Notes: a model not told the origin generated them from the letters alone. DNA of 64,000 nucleotides from Planococcus shenhongbingii (GCF_030413635.1 NZ_CP129235.1:2542001-2606000), one strand, 5' to 3'. Positions 19,219 to 30,718 are shown, numbered from the stretch's first letter. Program-made: numbers and translations.

Positions 19219-20346
19219 TTATTCTTTTTCCTCATAAAAATCAAAATCGTCAAGTTCTTCACCGGATTCAACCAGTTCAATTGATGCATTTTCATTCGGA
19301 TAAATGCCAAGTTCCCGGGCATCGGTCTCACTCTTGATATCGATTTTCCAGCCGGTTAATTTAGCAGCCAGACGTGCATTCTGTCCGCGTTTCCCAATCG
19401 CAAGTGACAATTGATAATCCGGAACAACGACAGTTGTTGATTTGTCTGCTTCATTTACTTGAACATCCAGAACTTTAGATGGGGAAAGTGCGTTTGCGAC
19501 AAACACCACTGGTTCTTCTGACCATTCAACAATATCGATTTTTTCTCCGCTCAATTCATTTACAATTGTTTGGACACGGGCACCTTTCGCGCCTACACAT
19601 GATCCAACTGGATCAATATCATCACGATGAGCGACTACAGAGATTTTAGAGCGGTCTCCCGCTTCACGTGCAATCGACTTGATTTCGACGATTCCTTCAT
19701 AAATTTCCGGAACTTCGTTTTCAAACAGACGACGCAGCAACCCTGGGTGGGTACGCGATACAAAAACCTGCGGCCCGCGAGTCGTGCGTTCTACTTTAGT
19801 GATGTATACCTTGATGCGGTCGTGCGGCTGGTAAGATTCATTTGGCATTTGTTCGGTCTGTGGAAGAACCGCTTCCACTTTTCCAAGGCCGACGTATAGA
19901 TTGCGGGCATCCATGCGTTCAACAATGCCATTGACAATATCGTCAGCACGGTCCACGAATTCCTCAAAGATCAATCCGCGTTCAGCTTCGCGTACACGCT
20001 GAGTTACCACTTGTTTAGCTGTCTGAGCAGCAATACGCCCGAAATTCCGTGGAGTCACTTCTTCTTCAACGATATCGCCAAGTTCATAAGCGGGATTGAT
20101 CACTTTTGCATCTTCCAATGAAATATGCAGGCGGTCATCTTCCACTTCTTCCACAACGTCTTTACGGGAATACACAAGCATTGTTCCCGTGTTCAAGTTT
20201 AAATCCACCCGAACATTCTGCGCTTGGTTGAAATTGCGCTTATAGGCTGTAACCAGCGCAGCTTCAATGGCTTCTATCAGTACATCTCTCGAAATTCCTT
20301 TTTGCTTTTCTAAAGCATCTAATGCATCCAAAAACTCATTGCCCAT
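19219..20346 (-). CDS. nusA: Transcription termination/antitermination factor NusA
   Basis: This 375-residue protein binds RNA polymerase and stimulates pausing and hairpin termination. An N-terminal domain (1-125) is followed by S1 (about 135-200) and two KH domains ([15 protein letters not shown] and [15 protein letters not shown]), ending in an acidic tail. It lacks the extra C-terminal acidic repeats of E. coli NusA, as usual in Firmicutes. ATG at 20346. A leader terminator upstream of rimP (see 20883-20916) suggests autoregulation. Confidence 0.97.
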   Translation of the reverse strand: MGNEFLDALDALEKQKGISRDVLIEAIEAALVTAYKRNFNQAQNVRVDLNLNTGTMLVYSRKDVVEEVEDDRLHISLEDAKVINPAYELGDIVEEEVTPRNFGRIAAQTAKQVVTQRVREAERGLIFEEFVDRADDIVNGIVERMDARNLYVGLGKVEAVLPQTEQMPNESYQPHDRIKVYITKVERTTRGPQVFVSRTHPGLLRRLFENEVPEIYEGIVEIKSIAREAGDRSKISVVAHRDDIDPVGSCVGAKGARVQTIVNELSGEKIDIVEWSEEPVVFVANALSPSKVLDVQVNEADKSTTVVVPDYQLSLAIGKRGQNARLAAKLTGWKIDIKSETDARELGIYPNENASIELVESGEELDDFDFYEEKE

Positions 20347-20368
20347 TATTTATTCACTCCCATGTTCT

Positions 20369-20854
20369 TCAATCAGGTTTTACAGAAAAATCAATGGCGA
20401 GCCGGATAACTGCAATTTTGTCCCGGGCAATAACGATTGTTTTTCTGCGTGTTTTGATTTTAACTTCAATTTCTACTTCTTCATCATTGTAAGACATCAA
20501 ATAACCTTCGAATTCTTTTGCATTTTCAACAGGTTCATAAGTCTTAATATAGATGTACTTTCCGCGCGCATTTTCGAAATCTTTTTCTTTTTTCAATGGG
20601 CGTTCTGCACCAGGTGAAGAAACTTCAAGGAAATAGTTCTGCTCAATCGGATCAAGTTTATCCAGGATTTCGCTTAACTTTTCACTGACAAGCGCACATT
20701 GATCAATGTCTATCGGCGCTGTCGGATTATCTACATAAACACGTAAAAACCAGCTGCGTCCTTCTTTTAAAAATTCTACATCCACAAGTTCCAAATGCAG
20801 TTCTTCTGTGATGGGCAATGCGATTTGTTCAATCTGTTCTGTAATTTTGCTCAT
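20369..20854 (-). CDS. rimP: Ribosome maturation factor RimP (YlxS)
   Basis: RimP is 161 residues long and helps assemble the 30S subunit. It has the two-domain layout: MSKITEQIEQIALPITEELH, then GRSWFLRVYVDN and YFLEVSSPGAERPLK, then a C-terminal Sm-like domain. ATG at 20854 with GGGAGG five bases before. It is the first gene of the nusA-infB operon. Confidence 0.96.
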   Translation of the reverse strand: MSKITEQIEQIALPITEELHLELVDVEFLKEGRSWFLRVYVDNPTAPIDIDQCALVSEKLSEILDKLDPIEQNYFLEVSSPGAERPLKKEKDFENARGKYIYIKTYEPVENAKEFEGYLMSYNDEEVEIEVKIKTRRKTIVIARDKIAVIRLAIDFSVKPD

Positions 20855-20882
20855 ATATGCCTCCCGCCGATTTATTCCATAA

Positions 20883-20916
20883 CAACAGAAAAGAGCGGGA
20901 GAACCCACTCTTCTGC
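20883..20916 (-). terminator. Leader terminator/attenuator before rimP-nusA
   Basis: AAGAGTGGG-TTCT-CCCGCTCTT forms a 9-bp stem (one T-G pair) followed by an interrupted U-tract (TTTCTGTTGTTA) on the minus strand. It lies downstream of the rimP promoter, inside the 84-base leader. A weak U-tract is characteristic of NusA-dependent terminators. In B. subtilis NusA is reported to autoregulate through a terminator upstream of this operon. Confidence 0.75.
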
Positions 20917-20944
20917 GACAGAGCTATCAGTAAATGTTATTACA

Positions 20945-20973
20945 ATAATACCATATTTCCTATTGCTGTGCAA
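20945..20973 (-). promoter_or_regulatory. rimP: SigA-type promoter of the rimP-nusA-infB operon
   Basis: TTGCAC (20968-20973), 17 bases, then TATTAT (20945-20950) on the minus strand. The -35 begins five bases after the polC stop. The predicted transcript start is near 20938. Confidence 0.75.
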
Positions 20974-20977
20974 CTTA

Positions 20978-23900
20978 CTAGAACAACGACAGTTGATTGG
21001 CATCCGGCATGCCCTCTAAGCATCCGTGGTCATCCATGTATTCAATAATGGTCTTGGAAACACGTCCGCGCTGCTGCAAGTCTTCTTTCGATAAGAATGT
21101 TCCATGCTCACGGGCTGCAACGATTGATTTCGCTGCGTTTGTGCCCAATCCCGGAATTGCATTAAATGGAGGAATCAACGTCTTGCCTTCAATGATAAAT
21201 TGGTCAGCGGACGATTTGTACAAGTCGACTTTCTGGAACGAATAGCCTCGTTCAACCATTTCAAGCGCCAATTCCATGACTGTCAATAAGTTCTTTTCCT
21301 TGGTTGATGCTTCAAGCCCTTTTGCGTTGATTTCATCGATTTTGGCACGGATCGAATGAGATCCTTTGGCCATTGCGTTGACATCGAAATCTTCTGCACG
21401 GACGGTAAAGTACGCTGCGTAATAAAGAATCGGGAAATGCACTTTGAAATAAGCAATGCGTACTGCCATTAATACATAAGCGGCAGCGTGGGCTTTCGGG
21501 AACATGTACTTGATCTTTTTACATGATTCGATATACCAATTCGGCACGCCTTCTTTTTTCATCGCTTCTTCCATTTCCGGCGTCAGCCCTTTACCTTTCC
21601 GTACCGACTCCATAATTTTAAATGCCAGTGAAGACTCCAATCCCTGATAAATCAAATAAACCATGATATCATCCCGACAGCCGATTACGTCTGACAGCTG
21701 GCATGTGCCATTTTGAATCAGTTCCTGGGCATTGCTGAGCCATACGTCTGTCCCATGGGAAAGTCCTGAAATCTGGACAAGCTCGGAAAATGTTGTCGGT
21801 TTTGTTTCTTCAAGCATCTGGCGGACAAAGCGCGTTCCGAATTCCGGGATGCCGTATGTTCCGGTTTTACAACCGATTTGCTTCTCGGTAACACCCAAAG
21901 ATTCCACCCCTGAGAAAATCTTCATCACTTCAGGGTCGTCTGTCGGAATCGTTTTTGGATCGATGCCTGATAAATCCTGCAGCATCCGGATAACGGTTGG
22001 ATCATCATGTCCAAGAATATCCAGTTTCAAGAGGTTATCATGAATCGAATGGAAATCGAAATGAGTCGTTTTCCATTCGGAATCCTGGGCATCTGCTGGG
22101 AATTGGATAGGTGAGAAATCATAAATGTCCATATAATCCGGCACAACGATAATTCCGCCCGGGTGCTGGCCGGTGCTCCGTTTAACTCCGGAACAGCCTT
22201 GCACCAAGCGGTCTATTTCAGCACCGCGGAGCGTCATGTCTCTGTCATTGGCATAGCCGCGGACGTAGCCATAGGCCGTTTTTTCCGCTACCGTTCCGAT
22301 CGTCCCAGCACGGAAGACATTGTCTTCCCCGAATAATTCTTTTGTATAGTTGTGGGCTCTTGCCTGGTAATCCCCACTGAAGTTCAAGTCGATATCGGGA
22401 ACTTTATCTCCTTTAAATCCAAGGAATGTCTCAAAGGGAATATCTTGGCCTTCTTTTTGGAAAGGGATATCGCAATCCGGGCAATTTTTATCCGGCAAGT
22501 CAAATCCTGAACCGACAGACCCGTCATCAAAAAACTCGGATTTTTTGCATTTCGAACAAATATAATGCGGCGGCAGCGGATTGACTTCTGTAATCTCCGT
22601 CAATGTCGCAACCAATGAAGAACCGACAGAACCTCGGGAGCCTACCAGATAACCGTCATCCAACGATTTTTTAACCAGCTTATGCGATATCAAATAAATA
22701 ACTGCGAAGCCGTGTCCAATAATCGATTTCAGTTCTTTTTCAATGCGCGCCTCCACAATTTCAGGCAGCGGAGACCCATAGATTTCGTGGGCCATATTAT
22801 AGCTGAGCTCCCGTACTTCTTCATCCGCACCTTCAATTTTCGGTGTATAGAGATCGTCTTTGATCGGTTTTACCGTTTCAATCATATCGGCGATTTTATT
22901 GGAGTTTTCAACCACTATTTCACGGGCAGTATCTTCTCCTAAAAATTCAAAGGCATTGAGCATTTCATTGGTCGTTCTAAAATGCACTTTAGGCAGTTTG
23001 TGGCGATTCAATGGGTTAGCGCCGCCTTGAGAGCCAATGAGAACCTGGCGGAAAATCGCATCATTTTCGTCCAAATAATGGACATTCCCTGTCGCTACCA
23101 ATGGAATTTCAAGCTTCCGGCTGACTTTCACCAGTTTGCGGATCACATCTTCCAAGTTCCACTCATCGCGAATCAGTTCCCGTTCAATCAAATGAGAATA
23201 AACTTCTTTTGGATGGACTTCCAGATAATCATAAAATCTCGCTGTCTGTTCGACTTCCTCCATTGATTTTTGCATCACCGCTTCAAATACTTCACCTTTA
23301 TCGCATCCGGAACCGACCAGCAAGCCTTTCCGGTGACGCTGTAACAAAGAACGCGGAATTCGCGGGACACGGTAGAAATAATCAATATGTGAGGCAGACA
23401 CAAGCTTGAACAGGTTTTTCAAGCCTTCATCGTTTTGAGCCAGCAGCGTGCAATGGGTCGGACGCGAGCGTTTATACGCGTCACCTGCACCGACATAGTC
23501 ATTCAACTGGTCATGATACAAAATTCCTTTTTGATGAGCTTCTTTTAATAAATGTGTCATTAAATATGAAGTTGCTTCCGTGTCATAGATGGCCCGGTGA
23601 TGCTGGGTCAATTCAATGCCGAATTTTTTCGCCAATGTATTCAACCGGTGGTTTTTCAATTCCGGATGAAGCATCCGGGCAAGTTCGAGCGTATCGATGG
23701 TCGCGTGTTTCTTTTCAATGCCGAATTTTTTATATGCCACATATAAAAAGCCCATATCAAATGATGCATTATGGGCAACCATAATATGGTCGCCGGCCCA
23801 TTCATGGTAGTTGCGGATGACCTCTTCCACTTCAGGCGCATTTTTTACCATGTCGTCCGTAATCCCAGTCAAGTCAATCGTCGTTGCCGACAGCGCATGA

Positions 23901-25285
23901 TGGGGATTAGCAAAACTCTCAAACTTATCAATGATCTGGCCGCCTTTAATTTTCACAGCGGCAAGTTCGATGATGGTATCGTAGACAGCAGAGAGACCAG
24001 TCGTCTCCAAGTCGAATACCACAAATGTCTCTTCTTCCAATAAGGCATGCCGCTCTTCATAAGCAATCGGCACTCCATCGTCCACTAAATTCGCTTCTAA
24101 GCCGAATATCGCTTTAATGCCATATTTTTTACTGGCAGCATAGGCATCCGGAAAAGATTGCACACCGGCATGGTCCGTAATAGCAATTGCAGGATGACCC
24201 CATTTTGCTGCTTGAGCGACCAGTGAATCGACCGAAGAGACTGCGTCCATCGCACTCATCGGTGTGTGCAAATGGAGTTCTGACCTTTTTTGATCGGCAG
24301 TATCTTGCCGAAGCTGCGGATTGATTTCTACCATATCCTGGGCCATCATCACTAAATCACGGACAAAGGTATCTGTCTGAATGGAACCGCGGGCTTTTAG
24401 CCACATCCCTTTTTTGACATTGCCCATATGTTCCGCATCTTCTTTGTCTCGTGAGAACATCTTCACTAGTATCGAATCCGTGTAATCGGTCATTTTAACG
24501 GTCAACAATGAACGTCCGCTGCGCAATTCACGAACTTCCACATCAAATACGAATCCTTCGATCGTCACCCTGCGCTCTTCATCGACAATCGATTTGATTT
24601 CCGAAATTTTTTCATCCGGTTTAATTGCAATCCCCATTTGGAAAGGACCGGACGGCACGCCATTTTCTTTGCGGTCTGTTTCTCTTTTCTTCATATCCGC
24701 TAATGCTTTTTTCGCCATTTCCTCTTCTTCGATCTGACGCTGTTCCAAAAATTCTTGGTGGGCCGCTTCTTGGTCCCCTTCAGTCAATTGGAAATCGATG
24801 GCGATGCGCGGAAATCCAAACTGCTGGTAGACTTCTGCAATCTTATCGCTGTACTTCGACTTTAATGCCATCATTTCATGTTCATGGCTGCAGCACAGCA
24901 TTAATTTTTGGCCATTCCAATCCGGCACTTGCGATTGCAATTGCTGACGCAAAGGCGGAGCCATATCCGAGAATTCTTCCACTACATAACGCCAGTAGTC
25001 CATGACTAACTGTCCTTCAGCTTTTGAAGACTCGCTTTCTATAGCAATTTGCACCGAGGCGATAGATGAGAAGGTTATATTTAGACGTTCTTTTAATTGA
25101 AGATATAGTTGCAGAGGCAGAATTTGTTTTACTTTGATCAGAAAACGCCAAGTCCGCTCTTTTTTATGGACTGTCATCCGTGTCAGTTCCGCCTCTTCAA
25201 AAAAAGGCATATGCACATCGTCCGTTAAGTCCAGATGCTGAAGAAGAAGCTTGAATCGCATCTTTGAATCCTGCTGGTTTGTCAT
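20978..25285 (-). CDS. polC: DNA polymerase III alpha subunit, PolC type
   Basis: This is a 1435-residue replicative polymerase with built-in proofreading, the form specific to low-GC Gram-positives. An N-terminal region and OB fold (about 225-320) come first. The PHP domain starts at [10 protein letters not shown] (about 335) and is interrupted by the DEDD exonuclease ([10 protein letters not shown] near 425; [10 protein letters not shown] later). The zinc finger ([10 protein letters not shown] and CPDC, about 930-960) precedes the polymerase motif [10 protein letters not shown]. The C-terminal helix-hairpin-helix part ([12 protein letters not shown]) is intact. ATG at 25285. It follows proS after a terminator. 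Confidence 0.98.
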   Translation of the reverse strand: MTNQQDSKMRFKLLLQHLDLTDDVHMPFFEEAELTRMTVHKKERTWRFLIKVKQILPLQLYLQLKERLNITFSSIASVQIAIESESSKAEGQLVMDYWRYVVEEFSDMAPPLRQQLQSQVPDWNGQKLMLCCSHEHEMMALKSKYSDKIAEVYQQFGFPRIAIDFQLTEGDQEAAHQEFLEQRQIEEEEMAKKALADMKKRETDRKENGVPSGPFQMGIAIKPDEKISEIKSIVDEERRVTIEGFVFDVEVRELRSGRSLLTVKMTDYTDSILVKMFSRDKEDAEHMGNVKKGMWLKARGSIQTDTFVRDLVMMAQDMVEINPQLRQDTADQKRSELHLHTPMSAMDAVSSVDSLVAQAAKWGHPAIAITDHAGVQSFPDAYAASKKYGIKAIFGLEANLVDDGVPIAYEERHALLEEETFVVFDLETTGLSAVYDTIIELAAVKIKGGQIIDKFESFANPHHALSATTIDLTGITDDMVKNAPEVEEVIRNYHEWAGDHIMVAHNASFDMGFLYVAYKKFGIEKKHATIDTLELARMLHPELKNHRLNTLAKKFGIELTQHHRAIYDTEATSYLMTHLLKEAHQKGILYHDQLNDYVGAGDAYKRSRPTHCTLLAQNDEGLKNLFKLVSASHIDYFYRVPRIPRSLLQRHRKGLLVGSGCDKGEVFEAVMQKSMEEVEQTARFYDYLEVHPKEVYSHLIERELIRDEWNLEDVIRKLVKVSRKLEIPLVATGNVHYLDENDAIFRQVLIGSQGGANPLNRHKLPKVHFRTTNEMLNAFEFLGEDTAREIVVENSNKIADMIETVKPIKDDLYTPKIEGADEEVRELSYNMAHEIYGSPLPEIVEARIEKELKSIIGHGFAVIYLISHKLVKKSLDDGYLVGSRGSVGSSLVATLTEITEVNPLPPHYICSKCKKSEFFDDGSVGSGFDLPDKNCPDCDIPFQKEGQDIPFETFLGFKGDKVPDIDLNFSGDYQARAHNYTKELFGEDNVFRAGTIGTVAEKTAYGYVRGYANDRDMTLRGAEIDRLVQGCSGVKRSTGQHPGGIIVVPDYMDIYDFSPIQFPADAQDSEWKTTHFDFHSIHDNLLKLDILGHDDPTVIRMLQDLSGIDPKTIPTDDPEVMKIFSGVESLGVTEKQIGCKTGTYGIPEFGTRFVRQMLEETKPTTFSELVQISGLSHGTDVWLSNAQELIQNGTCQLSDVIGCRDDIMVYLIYQGLESSLAFKIMESVRKGKGLTPEMEEAMKKEGVPNWYIESCKKIKYMFPKAHAAAYVLMAVRIAYFKVHFPILYYAAYFTVRAEDFDVNAMAKGSHSIRAKIDEINAKGLEASTKEKNLLTVMELALEMVERGYSFQKVDLYKSSADQFIIEGKTLIPPFNAIPGLGTNAAKSIVAAREHGTFLSKEDLQQRGRVSKTIIEYMDDHGCLEGMPDANQLSLF

Positions 25286-25321
25286 AACTATCCCCTTCGT
25301 AACAGATTTATTGATAAGAAT

Positions 25322-25356
25322 AAAGAAAGGAAAGTACAGTTGTACTTTCCTTTCAT
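25322..25356 (-). terminator. Terminator between proS and polC
   Basis: GAAAGGAAAGTACA and TGTACTTTCCTTTC form a long near-perfect stem. The minus-strand continuation (TTTATTC) is only moderately T-rich. Confidence 0.8.
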
Positions 25357-25373
25357 CATATCAGATTTGTCGA

Positions 25374-27077
25374 TTATTTATTAAAGAATTGCTGTAATCG
25401 GTCCAGTAATTCTTCTCGTTTCCACTCAAAAGTTTCTCCTGTGCGGCGATATTTCACTTCCAAAATTCCTTCAGAAGCTTTTTTACCAACCGTAATGCGA
25501 ACAGGTATGCCAATCAAATCAGCATCTGCAAATTTTACTCCTGCCCGTTCAATGCGATTATCCAAAAGAACTTCATATCGGTACGATTTCAATAATTCAT
25601 ACAAATCCTCACCCAATTCACGTTGTGTTTCGTCCTTCATGTTGACAGGCAAAATGTGTACATCGTAAGGGGCAATGATATCCGGCCAAGTAAAGCCGTT
25701 GTCATCTTGGAACTGTTCAGCAACAGCAGCCATGACGCGCGAAACTCCGATGCCGTAGCAGCCCATGATATAAGGCATCGCTCTGCCCTGGTCGTTCAGG
25801 AACGTCGCTTTCATCGGTTCGCTGTAAGTTGTGCCAAGTTTGAAGATATGGCCAACTTCGATTCCTTTAGCAAATTGGATAATGCCTTCGCCATCGGGTG
25901 ATGGGTCGCCTTCTTGGACAAAGCGCAAATCCGCATATGCTTCGACTGAAAAATCTTTTTCAGGGTTGACATTGATGAAGTGGTATCCATCTTCGTTCGC
26001 GCCTGTCACTCCATTGACAATCGATTTTACCGCGTTGTCTGCATATACTTTAATTGATGAAGGCAGATTCACTGGTCCTAAAGAGCCGATTTCACAGCCC
26101 AATAATTCCTGGACTTCTCCAGGCTCTGCAAGGTCGACAATGGTGGCACCAGTTGCATGCTTCACTTTGACATCATTAATTTCATGGTCTCCGCGTGATA
26201 AGACAATCACTAAATCGTCATCTGCTTTAAACACCAATGTCTTAATGCATTGTTCCGGAGTAGTATCAAGGAATGCTGCTACTTCCGCAATGGTCTTCTG
26301 GTCCGGAGTTGATACTTTCTCCATATCTTTCAATGCTTCATCAGACTTCGGATATTCTGCCTTCACTGCAGCCATTTCAATATTGGCAGCATAGGAAGAC
26401 GTATCTGAATAGGCAATGGTGTCTTCCCCGATCTCAGACAGCACCATGAATTCATGGTTATCTTTTCCGCCAATTGCTCCTGAATCCGCAATAACTGCGC
26501 GGAAATTTAAGCCAAGGCGCGTGAAGATATTTGTATAGGCCTGCATCATCTCATTATATGTGTCATCCAAACTTTCTTTTGTTGCATGGAATGAATAGGC
26601 ATCTTTCATCAAAAATTCTCGGCCGCGGAGCAAACCGAAACGCGGACGCTTCTCATCCCGGAACTTTGATTGGATCTGGAACAAATTCAACGGCAACTTT
26701 TTATATGATTTGATTTCATCGCGAAGCAAGCTTGTAATGACTTCTTCGTGCGTTGCACCAAGAGCGAATTCACGGTCATTGCGGTCTGTCAGTCTCATCA
26801 ATTCGTCGCCGTATGAATACCACCGGCCCGTTTCCTGCCACAATTCCGCTTGCTGCAATGCCGGAAGGAAAACTTCAACGCTGTTCGCCGCTTCCATTTC
26901 CTCGCGGATAACCGTTTCCACTTTTTGCAGAACCCGTTTTCCGAGTGGCAAAAATGAATAAATGCCGCTTGTGTTTTGGCGGATAAATCCAGCCCGCAGC
27001 AAAAGCTGATGCGACTTAACATCCGCATCAGCCGGTGTTTCTCTTAATGTAGGGATAAAAGTTGCTGATTGTCTCAT
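25374..27077 (-). CDS. proS: Prolyl-tRNA synthetase
   Basis: This 567-residue class II synthetase charges tRNA-Pro. Motif 2-type segments ([19 protein letters not shown]) and the C-terminal anticodon-binding domain (about 470-565) flank an inserted editing domain (about 225-405) that clears Ala-tRNA-Pro: the bacterial ProS architecture. ATG at 27077 has GAGGTG nine bases before. A GTG four codons upstream overlaps that Shine-Dalgarno and is rejected. It normally follows rseP directly, but here a repeat block of about 330 bases separates them. Confidence 0.96.
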   Translation of the reverse strand: MRQSATFIPTLRETPADADVKSHQLLLRAGFIRQNTSGIYSFLPLGKRVLQKVETVIREEMEAANSVEVFLPALQQAELWQETGRWYSYGDELMRLTDRNDREFALGATHEEVITSLLRDEIKSYKKLPLNLFQIQSKFRDEKRPRFGLLRGREFLMKDAYSFHATKESLDDTYNEMMQAYTNIFTRLGLNFRAVIADSGAIGGKDNHEFMVLSEIGEDTIAYSDTSSYAANIEMAAVKAEYPKSDEALKDMEKVSTPDQKTIAEVAAFLDTTPEQCIKTLVFKADDDLVIVLSRGDHEINDVKVKHATGATIVDLAEPGEVQELLGCEIGSLGPVNLPSSIKVYADNAVKSIVNGVTGANEDGYHFINVNPEKDFSVEAYADLRFVQEGDPSPDGEGIIQFAKGIEVGHIFKLGTTYSEPMKATFLNDQGRAMPYIMGCYGIGVSRVMAAVAEQFQDDNGFTWPDIIAPYDVHILPVNMKDETQRELGEDLYELLKSYRYEVLLDNRIERAGVKFADADLIGIPVRITVGKKASEGILEVKYRRTGETFEWKREELLDRLQQFFNK

Positions 27078-27126
27078 TCCAAAATGCACCTCAACTGACT
27101 ATTTAATTTTTTCTTTTAAACTTTTT
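27078..27126. other. Start of the proS-rseP intergenic gap, leader of proS
   Basis: The whole gap (27078-27462, 385 bases) holds no gene. This part is AT-rich leader sequence with the proS ribosome binding site. The rest is occupied by two inverted repeat copies, described separately. I see no T-box motifs. Confidence 0.6.
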
Positions 27127-27247
27127 TTGATATTCCGCAAAACAGCTACGCTTGCCGCGGGCGAGCGCCAAGCCTCCTCAGTCGCTTCGCTCCTTGCGGG
27201 GTCTCGGCTGTCTCGCTTTCCCGCAGGCGTCTCCGCTGTTTTGCTCC
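27127..27247. repeat. GC-rich intergenic repeat, copy A (proS side)
   Basis: This 110-120 base GC-rich block is embedded in AT-rich spacer and carries TTGCCGCGGGCGAGC, GTCGCTTCGCTCCTTGCGG and TTTCCCGCAGGCGTC. The reverse complement of copy B (27320-27437) aligns with it along most of its length. I recall similar elements as dispersed intergenic repeats in Bacillaceae/Planococcaceae. No protein function is suggested. Confidence 0.8.
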
Positions 27248-27319
27248 ATATCTTTTAATTAATTAAAACAATATAAAAGTGTAATTTATTTGCATACTCT
27301 GTAATAGATTGATGGATTG

Positions 27320-27437
27320 TAGTGAAAGGCGGCGACTCCAGCGGGAGCAGCGAAGCGACATGAGCTGAAGGCCCCGCAGGAGCATAGCGACGAGGAGACT
27401 GAAGCCATGCCCGCGGAAAGCGTCCGCCTATAACGAA
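27320..27437. repeat. GC-rich intergenic repeat, copy B, inverted relative to copy A
   Basis: The block contains GGCGGCGACTCCAGCGGG, GAAGGCCCCGCAGGAGC and CCATGCCCGCGGAAAGCG. Read on the minus strand it has the same order of motifs as copy A on the plus strand. The pair could fold into a long imperfect stem in the rseP-proS transcript. Confidence 0.8.
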
Positions 27438-27462
27438 AATCAAGCTTATTAACTAAGTTTAA

Positions 27463-28722
27463 TTAAAAGAAGAATTTCTGTATATCGTTCCATGTGACGA
27501 CAATCATTAACAGCATGAGCAGCATGATGCCGACAAAATGGACCATTCCTTCTTTTTGCCGATCGACTGGTTTGCCGCGGATTCCTTCAAGGATAAAGAA
27601 CATCAGCCGGCCACCGTCAAGTGCCGGAAGCGGCAGTAAATTCATAATCCCTAAGTTGATGCTCAACATACCCGCCCAGCTCATCAAAGTGAAGATGCCG
27701 TATTTCGCGACTTCTTCAGTGGTTTTGTAAATTCCGACCGGTCCTGACAAAGCATCAATCGTAAATTGGCCAGTCACCAGCATGCCAAGCAAGCGGAAAA
27801 TTTCCTTGAACCAAAAGACTGTTTGTTCGGCACCGTATGCAAACGAACCTAAAACATCTTTTTCAAGAGGGCTTCGGTATAGAACCCCAATAACCCCTAC
27901 TTTTTCTGGAGATTGCTCCGACACTTCAGGTGTAATAGTGAAATCCAAAGGCTGTCCGTCCCGTTCGACTTTGAATGGCAACGGATTTCCGGCGTTATCT
28001 TGGACCGCTTCTACTAACTCGTTCCAAGAGCCAATTGCTTTGCCGTCGATTTCTGTGACCAAGTCTCCATTTTGCATTCCGGCTTCTGCAGCCGGGCTGT
28101 CTTCTGTTACTTCCGTTATCACAGGTTCATTTGTTGGAATGCCCTGCATCAAACCGATTGCTGTAAAGATAAAGAAAGCCAAAATAAAGTTAAACAGCGG
28201 CCCCGCCAGAATTGTCATAAAACGATGGCCAAGGCTTTTCGAGTCGAATTGCCGGTCATAAGGAGCAAGTATCGTTTCTTTGCCGTTTTCTTCAACGACA
28301 GCATCACGCGCTACTCCAATACGGACAAATTGATCATCCTCGTCATAACCTTTAATATAAAGTTCTTTCTCTAAATCCGCTTCTTCAACTTCCATAAACA
28401 GAATATCCGGATACATTGTCTTCTGATTCATGATAATTTTTTTAGCTAGGCCATCCTTGTCCAATAAAACACCGATCCGATGCCCTGCTTGAAGGTGGAT
28501 GGTATCCATGTCTTCCCCGGCCATACGGACATAACCGCCAATTGGCAATAAACGGAGCGTGTAGACTGTCTCACCTTTTGTAAGACCTAAAATCTTCGGT
28601 CCCATTCCAATTGCAAACTCACGAACTAAGATGCCAGCACGTTTCGCAAACAGAAAGTGGCCAAATTCATGAAAAAATACTAAAGCACCGAAAATAATTA
28701 TAAACGCTAGAACTGTTTCCAT
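27463..28722 (-). CDS. rseP: Site-2 zinc metalloprotease RseP/RasP
   Basis: This 419-residue intramembrane protease has several membrane segments. The zinc motif HEFGH is at residues 18-22 in the first helix, and the second catalytic motif LPALDGGRLMF lies near residue 368. A PDZ domain (about 185-270; PAAEAGMQNGDLVTEIDG) lies between. In B. subtilis RasP cleaves anti-sigma factors and signal peptide remnants. ATG at 28722. It is the last gene of uppS-cdsA-dxr-rseP. Confidence 0.95.
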   Translation of the reverse strand: METVLAFIIIFGALVFFHEFGHFLFAKRAGILVREFAIGMGPKILGLTKGETVYTLRLLPIGGYVRMAGEDMDTIHLQAGHRIGVLLDKDGLAKKIIMNQKTMYPDILFMEVEEADLEKELYIKGYDEDDQFVRIGVARDAVVEENGKETILAPYDRQFDSKSLGHRFMTILAGPLFNFILAFFIFTAIGLMQGIPTNEPVITEVTEDSPAAEAGMQNGDLVTEIDGKAIGSWNELVEAVQDNAGNPLPFKVERDGQPLDFTITPEVSEQSPEKVGVIGVLYRSPLEKDVLGSFAYGAEQTVFWFKEIFRLLGMLVTGQFTIDALSGPVGIYKTTEEVAKYGIFTLMSWAGMLSINLGIMNLLPLPALDGGRLMFFILEGIRGKPVDRQKEGMVHFVGIMLLMLLMIVVTWNDIQKFFF

Positions 28723-28764
28723 TTGAACCCATCCTTATAAACCGTTTTCGGTTTTAATCTTTAG

Positions 28765-29910
28765 TTATTTTAGCATGTTTTTAACGGTTTTTCTTGTTTC
28801 AGCATCTACGTGTAAAATCGTTTCTAAATCCGGCTTCGAAACCACTTTATGATTATGCATCGCACGTTCAATGAGCTCTTCAATCTGTAAAAATTTAATT
28901 TCTTCATTCAAGAACATCGCAACGGCTTGTTCATTTGCTGCATTTAAAACCGTTGTCATCGTGCCGCCTGTTTTTCCAGCCTCAAAAGCCATTTTCAGTG
29001 CATGGAACCGTTCGTAATCCATCTCCTGAAAATGCAATTTACCGATTTCCGCAAGATTCAGCCGCTTCGCTTCAGGACGCGGAAGCCGGTCTGGATAAGT
29101 CAGTGCATACTGGATAGGAACCCGCATATCAGGTGTGCCAAGCTGCGCCATTACGCTGGTATCATGGAATTCCACCATTGAATGAATGATGCTTTCCCGG
29201 TGCAGCAGCACTTCGATGTCTTTATAGTCAAAATCAAATAAAACGTGAGCTTCAATCACTTCCAAGCCTTTATTGACCATGGTCGCAGAATCGATTGTAA
29301 TTTTTGCGCCCATTGACCAATTCGGGTGGTTTAAAGCTTCTTTTACCGTAACGTCTTTCAAGTCAGCACGTGCAGAATCGCGGAAGCTGCCTCCTGATGC
29401 TGTTAAAATCAGACGGCTTGCCTGTTCTCTTTTCTCACCGTTCAGTGCTTGGAACAATGCTGAATGCTCACTGTCAACTGGAAGGATAGCGGCTCCATAT
29501 TCCTTGGCACTTTGCATGACGAGGTGCCCTGCTGTAACGAGTGTTTCCTTATTGGCGATTGCTACGGTCCTGCCTAATTTGATTGCTTCCAAAGTCGGCT
29601 TTAGACCGACGCTTCCGATTACGGCATTGACCAGGATATCTGCGTCATATGTAGCCGTTTCAATCAATCCTTGATCGCCGTGCACGACAGAAACTTCAGG
29701 GAATTCTTTGCCGATTTCAATGGCATCTTGTTCACTTTGCACACAAACGATTTCAGGATGGAATTCACGGATGAATTTACGGGTAACCTCCATGTTTTTT
29801 CCAGCAGAAAAACCCTTTAATGAAAAGTCATTTTCATGCTCCCGTATTATATCAGCCGTCTGCACACCTATGGATCCGGTGGCCCCCAGCAAAATTATGC
29901 TCTTGCTCAT
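28765..29910 (-). CDS. dxr: 1-deoxy-D-xylulose 5-phosphate reductoisomerase
   Basis: Dxr (381 residues) converts DXP to MEP, the committed step of the non-mevalonate isoprenoid pathway, using NADPH and a divalent metal. The NADPH loop is [13 protein letters not shown] (about 9-21). The metal and substrate motifs [11 protein letters not shown] and TASGGSFRD are intact. It sits beside uppS, a user of the isoprenoids. ATG at 29910 with GGGAGC upstream. Confidence 0.97.
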   Translation of the reverse strand: MSKSIILLGATGSIGVQTADIIREHENDFSLKGFSAGKNMEVTRKFIREFHPEIVCVQSEQDAIEIGKEFPEVSVVHGDQGLIETATYDADILVNAVIGSVGLKPTLEAIKLGRTVAIANKETLVTAGHLVMQSAKEYGAAILPVDSEHSALFQALNGEKREQASRLILTASGGSFRDSARADLKDVTVKEALNHPNWSMGAKITIDSATMVNKGLEVIEAHVLFDFDYKDIEVLLHRESIIHSMVEFHDTSVMAQLGTPDMRVPIQYALTYPDRLPRPEAKRLNLAEIGKLHFQEMDYERFHALKMAFEAGKTGGTMTTVLNAANEQAVAMFLNEEIKFLQIEELIERAMHNHKVVSKPDLETILHVDAETRKTVKNMLK

Positions 29911-29926
29911 TCAGACGCTCCCTTTC

Positions 29927-30718
29927 TTAGATGAAATGTAAAAAGTGAAGTAGCGGCATTACGAATAGGATGCTGTCAAACCGGTCAAGGATGCCTCCGT
30001 GTCCAGGCAAGATGTTGCCTGAATCTTTAACGTTAAAATGCCTTTTTAATGCCGATTCGACTAGATCGCCCATTTGACCAAATACTGATGCAATGATTGT
30101 CACACCAATAAGAAGCAGAACCGGCTTTTCCAAATCGATGAAATAGTTCAGAATCAATCCGATGCCAATCGCCCAAACGATGCCTCCGACAAAGCCCTCC
30201 ACCGTTTTATTAGGCGATATTTCTGGCCATAGCTTGTGTTTGCCGATTTTCCGGCCCGTAAAATAAGCTCCTGAATCTGTGAACCACACAATAAGCAGTG
30301 CATAGATGATAAATGCCAGCCCAGCTTCGCGTGTTTCAATTGTGTAGTAAAAGCCCATTCCTAAGTATAAAGTTCCAAGGACGGCAAAAGCGGCATCGTC
30401 AAAAGTAAAACTATTTTTGACCACTACAGTATGTATAAGAAGTAAAATAACTGCTAAAAATGCAAACTCCACTTTTATATAACCGGTCCATTCAAAAATT
30501 TGAAGCGCCCATTTATCGGGCAGCATAAGGGCGTATAATGCAAAAAGAGCGATAAGCCCGGGAATACTCCATAAATTGCGGCCTTTCATGTTAAGCAACT
30601 CTTGCAATCCCACAGTTCCTAATGCATACATCAGAAGTGTAAAAGGCGTTCCCCCAACATAAACAAAAGGAATGAAAAGAGCCGCAGCAATGATTCCAGT
30701 TATAATGCGCTGTTTCAA
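29927..30718 (-). CDS. cdsA: Phosphatidate cytidylyltransferase (CDP-diglyceride synthase)
   Basis: This 263-residue polytopic membrane enzyme makes CDP-diacylglycerol from phosphatidate and CTP. Several hydrophobic segments are followed by the family signature SALKRHFNVKDSGNILPGHG near the C-terminus. It starts with TTG at 30718, and the start overlaps the uppS stop (TTGA), so translation is coupled. Confidence 0.95.
   Translation of the reverse strand: MKQRIITGIIAAALFIPFVYVGGTPFTLLMYALGTVGLQELLNMKGRNLWSIPGLIALFALYALMLPDKWALQIFEWTGYIKVEFAFLAVILLLIHTVVVKNSFTFDDAAFAVLGTLYLGMGFYYTIETREAGLAFIIYALLIVWFTDSGAYFTGRKIGKHKLWPEISPNKTVEGFVGGIVWAIGIGLILNYFIDLEKPVLLLIGVTIIASVFGQMGDLVESALKRHFNVKDSGNILPGHGGILDRFDSILFVMPLLHFLHFI

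Noticed and set aside
27255..27443. 62-codon frame through repeat copy B on the minus strand
   Set aside because: It merely translates the GC-rich repeat; such frames are common annotation artefacts of these elements and show no ribosome binding site.
27078..27462. T-box or other riboswitch before proS
   Set aside because: No specifier loop, T-box motif or terminator/antiterminator pair could be seen; the gap is filled by dispersed repeats.
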